Part shown: piece by piece, positions 56,882-63,642 of the stretch | Position numbering within the stretch: the stretch's first letter is position 1 | How the letters are laid out: each line of letters starts with the position of its first letter | Assembly: GCA_963697525.1 (NCBI GenBank) | Contig: OY969087.1 | Coordinates: 124,001-188,000, forward strand | Direction of reading: 5' to 3' | Source: Bradymonas sp963697525 | GTDB taxonomy: Bacteria; Myxococcota_A; Bradymonadia; Bradymonadales; Bradymonadaceae | DNA: 64,000 nucleotides | Translations under genes and position numbers: made by a program | Notes under the pieces: model-generated | Database searches by the model: none | What the model was told of the DNA's origin: nothing | The model's input: only the letters and a program-made list of their open reading frames with translations

Positions 56882-57406
56882 TCAAGCGGGGCGCCACCAC
56901 CACGGGCTACAAAACAAGCATGGTCTGTAGGTGCCGGGCCGGAGTCCTCGCCGGATTCCACCCGTTGTTGCTTCAATCAAAAACCCGCCGCGTGCATCCA
57001 CCCCCTCAATCCAGGCGTGGCCGCCCCATCCGTGAGGTGTGAGCAGTTGACCCACGCATAGGTAGGCGCTGTCGAGCCCGAGCGCGTACAACAACGACAG
57101 ACCGAGTATGGACAAGTCCTCGCAATCGCCGCCGCCACGCCGAAGGGTTGTGGCCGGAGGCAACCAATTATCGGCGCCTTTAGGCTCCTTGATGTAACTC
57201 AGCCATTTCAAGTGCATCCACTCGGTAAGCGCCGATGCGACGGTTTCCGCTGGCGTCAAGCCGTACAAGCTGCCGGTCGCTTGGAGAGGACGCCTCAGCG
57301 CCGCGACTTCTTCGGTACTCACCAGGGAAGCAAACTTGTCGGCAATGCCTTGCATGATGCGCTGATGCTGCAGCGCCGCTATTTGTTGTAGTGCAGTTCC
57401 CATCAT
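56882..57406 (-). CDS. Transglutaminase-like cysteine peptidase
   Basis: The 174-residue protein shows the transglutaminase/papain-like triad signature: RRGGGDCEDLSILGLSLLYA (nucleophile Cys), GHAWIEGVDARGGFLIEATT (His and acidic residue), resembling BTLCP-type bacterial transglutaminase-like peptidases. The ATG overlaps the E1-like gene's TGA (ATGA) with GGAGGATGA upstream. Peptidases of this fold have been described next to ubiquitin-like genes in bacteria. Here it may process or remove the ubiquitin-like protein. The activity is inferred from the triad. Confidence 0.82.
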   Translation of the reverse strand: MMGTALQQIAALQHQRIMQGIADKFASLVSTEEVAALRRPLQATGSLYGLTPAETVASALTEWMHLKWLSYIKEPKGADNWLPPATTLRRGGGDCEDLSILGLSLLYALGLDSAYLCVGQLLTPHGWGGHAWIEGVDARGGFLIEATTGGIRRGLRPGTYRPCLFCSPWWWRPA

Positions 57407-58941
57407 TCATCCTCCGACTGATCCATTTGGTATTTTGCCTCGTCCTCCCGAAGCCGAGCGAAGTCCAAATCCTTGCCAATGGGCACCCGATGGCTGTCAC
57501 CGCGAGCGATGACGGATGAAGGACGGCATCCGTCGTTGCATGCCCGCCCGAATTTCCAATGCAGCACCCCCTGCTGAGGATGATACTGCTGCGCACCACA
57601 GCTCGTCTCGGGTGTGGTGCCAACAGCGATTGCCTGCAACCGCAACTGCATCAAGCCAGCCACGATAGCGTTGAACGAGATGACACTCGGCTCACGGACC
57701 GGCCCATCATCAGCGCCTTCGACGTATCCTCGCTCGCCGCGAAGCTCCGGGGCTTCCTGCGCCTCGGTGACGCCATCGAGGGTGTAGGACCCGGCACATG
57801 CCAAACATTGCTCGTGCGGGATCGATGTGCTCACCTGGGACTTGCCTGCAACGAGGTTGCCGCTCTCGACATCTCCAACGAGAAGGGTGCCGCCATCGAC
57901 CACTGGAATCAGATGCGCAAATGCGATGTGATCGAGCACTTGTCTCGCCCAAGGAGAATCGGCCGCGTTCAATATGATGTCACAGTCCAGCAAGTACGGA
58001 ATCGTCTCAGCCTCCACGACGCTGCCGCGAACTGCAACGACGTCGAATTCTGGGCAGGTCGCGCTCATACGCGCCAGGCGTTCAGCGACGTGCACTTTCG
58101 GGGCGTGGCGTTCGGCATCCTCACGAGTAGCTCCTTGTGATCGATTGAGGTTCTCGCGCGTGATCAGGTCAAAGTCGACCACCACGAGTTCCCCAACACC
58201 GAGCCGAGCCAGGTGCTCCGCGAGGATGCCTCCGACGCCCCCCGCTCCAGTGAGGCCGACACGTAGTTCGGCCAATCGCCTCTGACCCGCCTCTCCCCAC
58301 AATCGAATACTGCTATCCTGAGCATCATCGGCGACACTTGGGTGGCCGATCTCATGCCGACAGGAGACCGTGCGAAGCCGTCGCCCGACAATTCGAACCT
58401 TGTCCACGGCGCGGCAGGTACCACCATCCGGCCCGAAGTCCGGATCCCGTACTTGGGCCCGAGTGACCGGAAACTGGAATTTGTATTCCCGTGCAGACCA
58501 CCGCCCGTTGTCACGCAGGATCCCCGCCAAAAGGGGTGCATTCGGCGAAAGGCTTCGGCCGAGGTGAAACAGGTCCCGCGCGTCGGACTCCAGGTCTTGA
58601 TCGCTCGGCGCCGGCGGACCAGGAAAGCTTGGCCATGTCGGATGAGTGTGGATGAACGCTAATCCCGCGCCGTCATCAGGAGCGGCAATATCGAGGGCGC
58701 GAGATTTATAGCGTGCCGAGAATACCAGCCCTTCTTCCTCACTCCACACGACGTCGCCTTCCTCCGGCTCAATGACCCGGTGAAGTAGGAGCGTTCGTCG
58801 GCGCTCGCCGGTGCTCGCGTGGACTACCACGATCACACCGCGCTCGGGGTCCCGTGGCCGTTCAGGAAGAAGTATCTCATGCAACTGCCGTTCGAGCCGC
58901 TCTGTCATCGCGAGGTGGAGTTCTTCCATCTGTGTGGTCAT
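57403..58941 (-). CDS. JAB peptidase - E1-like (ThiF) fusion of a bacterial ubiquitin-like pathway
   Basis: The 512-residue protein has an N-terminal JAB/JAMM metallopeptidase domain (residues about 20-170) with FIHTHPTWPSFPG and APSDQDLESD, the HxH...SxxD zinc site. The C-terminal ThiF/E1 domain (about 225-450) has the nucleotide loop GLTGAGGVGGILAEHL, DFDLITRENLNRSQGAT, and HEQCLACAG where the catalytic Cys is expected. The protein can therefore adenylate and thioesterify an Ubl and also cleave it. Its ATG overlaps the E2-like gene's stop (ATGA). It is the central enzyme of the operon. Confidence 0.9.
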   Translation of the reverse strand: MTTQMEELHLAMTERLERQLHEILLPERPRDPERGVIVVVHASTGERRRTLLLHRVIEPEEGDVVWSEEEGLVFSARYKSRALDIAAPDDGAGLAFIHTHPTWPSFPGPPAPSDQDLESDARDLFHLGRSLSPNAPLLAGILRDNGRWSAREYKFQFPVTRAQVRDPDFGPDGGTCRAVDKVRIVGRRLRTVSCRHEIGHPSVADDAQDSSIRLWGEAGQRRLAELRVGLTGAGGVGGILAEHLARLGVGELVVVDFDLITRENLNRSQGATREDAERHAPKVHVAERLARMSATCPEFDVVAVRGSVVEAETIPYLLDCDIILNAADSPWARQVLDHIAFAHLIPVVDGGTLLVGDVESGNLVAGKSQVSTSIPHEQCLACAGSYTLDGVTEAQEAPELRGERGYVEGADDGPVREPSVISFNAIVAGLMQLRLQAIAVGTTPETSCGAQQYHPQQGVLHWKFGRACNDGCRPSSVIARGDSHRVPIGKDLDFARLREDEAKYQMDQSEDE

Positions 58942-59369
58942 GTCTCCTCCCGGATGCGCTTACGCGCCCACTCGACACACGCAGCCAGATCCGCAGGCTT
59001 ACTCGTCGGCATGTTGCTCCACTTCCAGCTCCAAAAGCCCGGGTCACTCCACCCGCCAGCTTGTTTTACGGGTTGCGCGTGTGCGTGGTTCTGGTGCTGT
59101 CGTTCGACGGGCGTTCCGTCGGCCCGGTGGAGAAATTTCGACGTCACAATTCCGTATGGTTCAGCGTCAGGAAAGTTCGTGCTAACCCGTGCATACAGCC
59201 GCACTTCTTCCTCGATGAACACATCGTCCAGCGCGATGACGCCGATGTCGATGTATGCAAAATTGTTCTGTATTGCTGCCACGTGCGCGTCGGGGACATG
59301 GAGGCGACGAATCGCCTCCAGCCCCTTCGCCAGATTCGGTGGCAGGTCATCGTCCCTGACCGAACTCAC
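58938..59369 (-). CDS. Prokaryotic E2-like protein (Prok-E2_E type)
   Basis: The 143-residue protein is compact and rich in aromatic residues: FAYIDIGVIALDDVFIEEEV, then GGWSDPGFWSWKWSNMPTS and a terminal helix with AACVEWARKRI. The Trp-rich tail and the position between the Ubl and the JAB-E1 gene match Prok-E2_E proteins of multiubiquitin operons. The single Cys near the C-terminus is the candidate transfer residue. GTG at 59369 overlaps the Ubl gene's TGA by one base, with GGGGGAGG upstream. Membership is well supported by context; the catalytic residue is inferred. Confidence 0.8.
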   Translation of the reverse strand: MSSVRDDDLPPNLAKGLEAIRRLHVPDAHVAAIQNNFAYIDIGVIALDDVFIEEEVRLYARVSTNFPDAEPYGIVTSKFLHRADGTPVERQHQNHAHAQPVKQAGGWSDPGFWSWKWSNMPTSKPADLAACVEWARKRIREET

Positions 59370-59632
59370 GAACGACCTCCCCCTTTGGGCACCGCACGAA
59401 AGTGCTCTCGGTGCTTTTGGCTGAGGTCGACGGTTTCCTTCGCCTCAAACTCCGCGACGGGCGTTCCGCTCGCTCCTTGAGTGGCCTCGAGGATGAACTT
59501 GTTCGTCGGAGTCGCTCCAGCGTCCTCTAAGATCCGGCTGGCGCTAACCTCGGACTCCTCGTAGGGCAGCTTGAGGTTGCCAACGTGGATGACGAATTTG
59601 CGATGCTCGTGCTTCTGCTCTTGATTGCTCAT
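59366..59632 (-). CDS. Multiubiquitin-type ubiquitin-like protein (Ubl)
   Basis: An 88-residue protein with the beta-grasp pattern of the multiubiquitin domain (PF14452-like): RKFVIHVGNLKLPYEESEVS (strands 1-2), ASRILEDAGATPTNKFIL (helix) and TPVAEFEAKETVDLSQKHRE. It ends KGGGRS, so a Gly-Gly is followed by two residues, suggesting proteolytic maturation before conjugation. ATG is preceded by GGAGG 7 nt upstream. It is the first enzyme-system gene of the coupled operon. Unlike many multiubiquitin proteins it holds only one domain. Confidence 0.85.
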   Translation of the reverse strand: MSNQEQKHEHRKFVIHVGNLKLPYEESEVSASRILEDAGATPTNKFILEATQGASGTPVAEFEAKETVDLSQKHREHFRAVPKGGGRS

Positions 59633-59698
59633 TTGAGCCCTCCTGTAGTTCGTATGTGGCTACGTGGAACGCCGCACAAAGCGGCGTCCCGGTGTCGT

Positions 59699-59875
59699 CT
59701 ACCAGCGCCTCACGCGCTCCCACTTACGACCCGGCTCTCGGGTCGGTGGCAGCTTGTCATCACCTGGTTCAATCGTGACGCGTCGGGCGCGGGAGACTTT
59801 GCCTCCTCGCGGCCCTCGCTCCACGTATTCACCTGGTGCGCGAGGTTGTTCTCCTGGTTTCTGTAGGCGTTTCAT
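59699..59875 (-). CDS. YjzC-like small basic protein at the head of the operon
   Basis: A 58-residue protein (MKRLQKPGEQPRAPGEYVER, then RRVTIEPGDDKLPPTREPGR) with the proline/arginine pattern of the YjzC family, a small protein of unknown role in Bacillus. ATG at 59875 is placed 8 nt after AAGGAG, and the stop lies 66 nt before the Ubl start. The C-terminal KWERVRRW is unusual. It may be a substrate or accessory of the Ubl pathway; that is inference from position. Confidence 0.7.
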   Translation of the reverse strand: MKRLQKPGEQPRAPGEYVERGPRGGKVSRARRVTIEPGDDKLPPTREPGRKWERVRRW

Positions 59876-60050
59876 CGCCCATCTCCTTGGTGCCAACGGC
59901 ACCCTTGAGGTTACCTGCACCTCACTACTGGCGAAGGTCTGTCAGAAGACACACCTCACCGGCGCTCAGTGCAGATGATCAAAATGAGATGGGTTCCAGA
60001 AGATTGACGGAGGGATCTGAGGCGTGTAGGATCTTCATGCAATCACCACG

Positions 60051-60085
60051 CCGATGGTACCATCAATTCATACAATCACCATCGG
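60051..60085. promoter_or_regulatory. Inverted repeat and palindrome upstream of the Ubl operon
   Basis: CCGATGGT (60051-60058) and ACCATCGG (60078-60085) are 8-bp perfect inverted arms, and within them GATGGTACCATC (60053-60064) is a 12-bp palindrome. It lies about 180 bp upstream of the YjzC-like start. An operator for the Ubl operon or for the neighbouring XRE gene is plausible. Confidence 0.5.
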
Positions 60086-60136
60086 ATGTGAGCTGAGTCG
60101 ATGAACAGCGCGCCAACGCTGCCTTCTGGCTCAGTC

Positions 60137-60156
60137 GCCCACCTGAAAGGGTGGGC
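60137..60156. terminator. GAAA-loop hairpin after the XRE-ImmA gene
   Basis: GCCCACCT and GGGTGGGC pair around GAAA, with ATTTTACTTTC on one side. It lies 11 nt beyond the XRE-ImmA stop on the minus strand; on the plus strand it is followed by T-rich sequence. Probable bidirectional terminator. Confidence 0.65.
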
Positions 60157-60166
60157 ATTTTACTTT

Positions 60167-61168
60167 CTAGTCTCCTCCCTTGGCTCTAACCAATCTCGGT
60201 AGCAGCTTTTCGAGCCGGATCCGGGCAGCCTGCACGCTTACCTCGAATTGCCTGGCAAGTTCTCTAATAGGGGCATCCTGCTCCGCATCATCCTTTCGCT
60301 TAAGAAAGGCGCGGACAGCTGTTTCGGGCATCAAGAATGCGCCGGCCCAACAGTTTGCCTGATACTCTGGCGAGCAATAGATGGGGATGTCGTCTGGGAG
60401 TTTTTCAGAGGCCGTATGCAGGGCATCCCGAAACAGTTGACCTCCGGCCTCTACCAAGCTCCCTGTGTGAAAAAGGGCATGACCCAATTCATGGGCGGCG
60501 GTGAAGCGCGACCTTCCCTCACCACGTTCTGCTCTCTTAAGAACATCCATTCGCAGCTTGACGGTTACAGTCTTGGTCTCTGGATCGAAGCCCGTTCGCC
60601 CTTCTTCCTGTCGAGGGCTGGCTTCGCCTCGCCCAATCGTAAACGTGTCGAACCGCAACTTGAGACCGCGCTCCTTTGTCGACGAATCCGAACGACTCAG
60701 CGCATAGTCCATCGCGTCTTGCGGCGAATAGGTTAGAACCTTTAGCACAGGAATCGCAGTTCCCGATCGTACCTGCTTCGGGAAGAGATACTCGGCAACT
60801 TCCTCCGCATGACGCTCTACGTCGCGGTAACTCTTGGGCGGTACTTCGTCAATTTCGTCATCGGCTTCCTGAGCGGAAATCGATTCGGATTCAGAAAGCA
60901 TCCAGTCTCCGAACTCCTCCCAAAGCCCGCTGGGCATCCGAGCAAAGCGACTGTTGTTCTCTCTCAGAACAATCGCCCAAAGGTCCTTAGCGTCCCACGC
61001 CAATGCATCTGCATACCGAGTGATGAAATCGAGGTCTTTTGGCAAAGTTCTGCCACGCTCGATGTCGACGACCTTTGACTTCGACACGCATACGCGACGC
61101 GCGAGTTCGGCTTGGGTTGCTCCCAACTCCTCGCGTCGCGACTTCACAATTTCACCAAAGGTCTTCAT
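60167..61168 (-). CDS. XRE HTH - ImmA/IrrE metallopeptidase regulator
   Basis: The 333-residue protein has an N-terminal XRE HTH (FGEIVKSRREELGATQAELA, then VSKSKVVDIERGRTLPK). The ImmA/IrrE zinc-peptidase domain carries FTAAHELGHALFHTG (HExxH) and YQANCWAGAFLMP. Fusions of this type act like phage repressors or anti-repressors, cleaving a partner repressor upon stress or infection. ATG at 61168 has AGGAAG upstream and is chosen over the upstream in-frame start. It follows the GHKL operon region and faces the Ubl operon through a shared terminator. Direct repeats upstream may be its operators. Confidence 0.9.
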   Translation of the reverse strand: MKTFGEIVKSRREELGATQAELARRVCVSKSKVVDIERGRTLPKDLDFITRYADALAWDAKDLWAIVLRENNSRFARMPSGLWEEFGDWMLSESESISAQEADDEIDEVPPKSYRDVERHAEEVAEYLFPKQVRSGTAIPVLKVLTYSPQDAMDYALSRSDSSTKERGLKLRFDTFTIGRGEASPRQEEGRTGFDPETKTVTVKLRMDVLKRAERGEGRSRFTAAHELGHALFHTGSLVEAGGQLFRDALHTASEKLPDDIPIYCSPEYQANCWAGAFLMPETAVRAFLKRKDDAEQDAPIRELARQFEVSVQAARIRLEKLLPRLVRAKGGD

Positions 61169-61233
61169 ACGGCTTCCTCGTCTGAGCACTTCTAATCAAC
61201 CATAGCTGCAGCTGGCCACCAGATCAAATACAG

Positions 61234-61295
61234 TTCTGACAAAGTTCTACACAGACCGCGACGAGCGCCATTCCTCATCTATGTTTTCTGACAAA
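61234..61295. promoter_or_regulatory. Direct repeats TTCTGACAAA upstream of the XRE-ImmA gene
   Basis: TTCTGACAAA is found at 61234-61243 and again at 61286-61295, each followed by (G/C)TT. They lie 66 and 118 bp from the start codon on the upstream side. They may be operators for this XRE protein. No -10/-35 was assigned. Confidence 0.4.
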
Positions 61296-61316
61296 CTTTC
61301 AGTTTCAGTACGGCAT

Positions 61317-61334
61317 GTTGGAAGTTTTTCCAAC
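61317..61334 (-). terminator. Hairpin after the GHKL gene
   Basis: GTTGGAA and TTCCAAC are perfect 7-bp arms around GTTT, just downstream of the stop of the minus-strand GHKL gene. It likely ends that operon before the XRE-ImmA promoter. Confidence 0.55.
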
Positions 61335-61343
61335 CAAAACGCA

Positions 61344-62156
61344 TCAGGATTCGGCATGACATTTGACGCTAACGAAGAAGCCGTCGATCCTCACCTTCTG
61401 GGAGATCCCCGCCGTTTCTAAGTTCCGACTCGTCCCGTCGATGGTGAGGGCATGGTCGCCTGATCGAAAACGCAGCTCACAGTGGAGATTCGCAAGGCCG
61501 GTAAAGATGGGGCGAAACCCACGACCCCGTCTGCCGTCCACCCTATAGCGCGATACTCCATCGCGAAGGGCTGTGCGCAACGCTACGCCCTCATCGTTGA
61601 GAGAAGAAAATTCCTCGCATTGCTGCAAACTACGAAGAACGCCTATGCCGTAGTCTGCCACGACGAACTCGAAAGCTCTGGGCCAAGCTTTGTACGCAAC
61701 GAGACCTGTGTCCACTGCATTAGAGTGCTCATGGATGTTGCTCTCGAGTTCGCGAATCGCGGCCACAAGTTGACCAGCAATACTCTTCGGTAAGCCGGCC
61801 AGATCACAAGCAGCGCGCTTCGCCGCCATCAAGAAACCAACGAATTCAGCCTCGGCTTCATCGCCAAGTCGACCAGTACGCGTGAGTCCGGCGTGTTCGT
61901 CTCTGCGATCGATCCAGCAATGACAATTCTGTCCTACAGCATTGACGAGTGGTGCTGCCGCTCCGAAATGTAGCCAACGCTCTCCTGCCTGGAACACGCC
62001 ACATTCCGCCAGATGGTGCAACTCCAAGAGGGGGCCAAGATCGTGCGCGGCGTACTCCTGACGTGCCCGTGAGTAGTCAAGCAACCCGCGCTCCGCCGCG
62101 TACGCCAGTCCATCTACATCATGAAACGTCAGCTCTTTCCGTGGTGGCGGCGTCAT
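61344..62156 (-). CDS. GHKL (HATPase)-type ATP-binding protein
   Basis: The 270-residue protein has Bergerat-fold features: an N-box (ELESNIHEHSNA, about residue 138), a G1-like box (VVADYGIGVLRSLQQ) and a later glycine motif (RRGRGFRPIFTGLANLHCEL). These are the ATP-binding elements of GHKL proteins (Hsp90/MutL/kinase-type). The N-terminal 110 residues have no known domain. Its ATG overlaps the upstream DUF4417-like gene by 4 nt. Probably a signalling or remodelling ATPase; partners unknown. Confidence 0.72.
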   Translation of the reverse strand: MTPPPRKELTFHDVDGLAYAAERGLLDYSRARQEYAAHDLGPLLELHHLAECGVFQAGERWLHFGAAAPLVNAVGQNCHCWIDRRDEHAGLTRTGRLGDEAEAEFVGFLMAAKRAACDLAGLPKSIAGQLVAAIRELESNIHEHSNAVDTGLVAYKAWPRAFEFVVADYGIGVLRSLQQCEEFSSLNDEGVALRTALRDGVSRYRVDGRRGRGFRPIFTGLANLHCELRFRSGDHALTIDGTSRNLETAGISQKVRIDGFFVSVKCHAES

Positions 62157-63298
62157 CTACGTACCTCAACCTGTTGCGAATGGGCGATCCTATCCCGGTA
62201 CGTGTCGCGAACGACCCACCAGTTGTTCGCGAGCAACTCATCTAGGGGTGCATCTTCGTCGGTTGGTGAGGAAAGCCATTGAACGTCGCCATTGATGTCT
62301 CGTTCGGCCCGTTGGCGATTGACCGTCTTCATAAAGACGGTCGTATCGACAACCGTAACGTTGTCAAAAGCAGGAACGAGTTTCTTGAGGACACTCGATC
62401 GTCCTCCGCGAACAATAAGATTGAGTGGTCGGTCGACATCTTCGGCCAAACGGGCAAGTTGAGCTACATGCCACTCAACGCGTCCATTGTTACCTGCGCC
62501 CGTTGCGAATTCGAACGCGAGATGGGTCACTTCAGGACGCTGCCGAACGTAGTCACACCAGCGTTTCCAATCATGGTCGGTTCGGGCGTTGACGTGTAGT
62601 GCCGCCGGAATACCCTCGCGGAGAAATTCCTCGTGGGCAATAGCAATGCGCTTCATGCTGTGAAGGTCATCCCATCGCGGCTGGTCGCAAAAGAGGCTGA
62701 AATTCGGCGTAGTCACCAGAGTAATGTTAAGCGAGCGCAGCTTTCGTATGACCTCAAGTCTTTGCGTACTGCGACTCCACCATGGTTCGAGATCGCGATC
62801 GTCTGCGGTGCCGGTCAAAATTACCGGAGTGCTCGGAGAGAACCCAAATGTCCGCGCAAGTGCTGCTTCATCTTCGGTGCCCGTTCGCCGGCGAATGACG
62901 TCGTAAAGTGGGAGTGCGACAGCTTTCGGTGAGAATCTGCCAATTCGTCTTGAGCCGTGGTAGAGCAACGGCACAGCGGACGGCAACGAGGGACTTGGCA
63001 ACTGCCTCGCCCTTGGTACATTCTCAAGTTGAAATCCGTCGACCTCCCAGACTCGCCTCCTGAAATCCAGAGGCTTCTCGGTGCACACGGAGTCGCAGTC
63101 TTCGGGCCTGCCGCAACAAAAATCTAAGCATTCATACACCGGCCGACGGAGGTTGAGCCCGCCGCAAGTCTCTCGGAATCGGCATACGGCACACCCCAAG
63201 GAAAGCGGATAACGCGAAGCGTCATGCCAAAGACCTCGAGCATCTTGATGCTTCGCGTCGTCAACAGACAGGTGATGACTTTCCTCATGGCTCAACAT
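62153..63298 (-). CDS. Cys-rich DUF4417-like protein
   Basis: The 381-residue protein starts with many Cys (GCAVCRFRETCGGL, ECLDFCCGRPEDCDSVC), suggesting a zinc- or Fe-S-binding module. From about 190 it shows a TIM-barrel-like region: NITLVTTPNFSLFCDQPRWD, then REGIPAALHVNARTDHDWKR and RPEVTHLAFEFATGAG, resembling DUF4417. Its role is unknown; a tRNA-guanine transglycosylase-like barrel is one possibility. ATG at 63298 overlaps the end of the 115-aa gene by 7 nt. The operon is a candidate defence system. Confidence 0.6.
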   Translation of the reverse strand: MLSHEESHHLSVDDAKHQDARGLWHDASRYPLSLGCAVCRFRETCGGLNLRRPVYECLDFCCGRPEDCDSVCTEKPLDFRRRVWEVDGFQLENVPRARQLPSPSLPSAVPLLYHGSRRIGRFSPKAVALPLYDVIRRRTGTEDEAALARTFGFSPSTPVILTGTADDRDLEPWWSRSTQRLEVIRKLRSLNITLVTTPNFSLFCDQPRWDDLHSMKRIAIAHEEFLREGIPAALHVNARTDHDWKRWCDYVRQRPEVTHLAFEFATGAGNNGRVEWHVAQLARLAEDVDRPLNLIVRGGRSSVLKKLVPAFDNVTVVDTTVFMKTVNRQRAERDINGDVQWLSSPTDEDAPLDELLANNWWVVRDTYRDRIAHSQQVEVRR

Positions 63299-63639
63299 AC
63301 TGTAATCTCGGCGATTTGGGCGACATCGTAGACATCTCGAACATGACCGGCGGCAGTACCGTGCGATTCTTCAAGAGCCTCCACTAACTCGACGGGTGGG
63401 TCATCGAATCGAGCGACAAGTCTCCTACCTTGTTGTGCCACTATTCCGTCGTCTTGCAGGAACACGAGCAGCTCATCGCCTGGCCGGAGTCGCACGTCAC
63501 CGACCATAGATGCTGTGTAGGCGCGCGGCGCACATGACGGTTCTTGGGTGAACAGGCCAGGAGTACTCAGAGTAACTCGCGACCGGTCGAGGCCCTTGTT
63601 AAATGACGGCGCCGCTTTTTTGAGGAAGTCGATACCCAT
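63292..63639 (-). CDS. Small hypothetical protein (115 aa)
   Basis: A 115-residue protein (MGIDFLKKAAPSFNKGLDRS, then LRPGDELLVFLQDDGIVAQQ) with an acidic C-terminal helix region. No family recognised. Its end overlaps the DUF4417-like start; its start is 3 nt after the stop of the wHTH gene. It is an obligate member of the operon by spacing. Confidence 0.55.
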   Translation of the reverse strand: MGIDFLKKAAPSFNKGLDRSRVTLSTPGLFTQEPSCAPRAYTASMVGDVRLRPGDELLVFLQDDGIVAQQGRRLVARFDDPPVELVEALEESHGTAAGHVRDVYDVAQIAEITVC

Positions 63640-63642
63640 CTT

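Noticed and set aside
56882..59875. Bil (four-gene ISG15-like) system
   Set aside because: Bil encodes separate E1 and JAB proteins and a two-domain Ubl; here E1 and JAB are fused and the Ubl is a single multiubiquitin-type domain with a Prok-E2_E-like E2.
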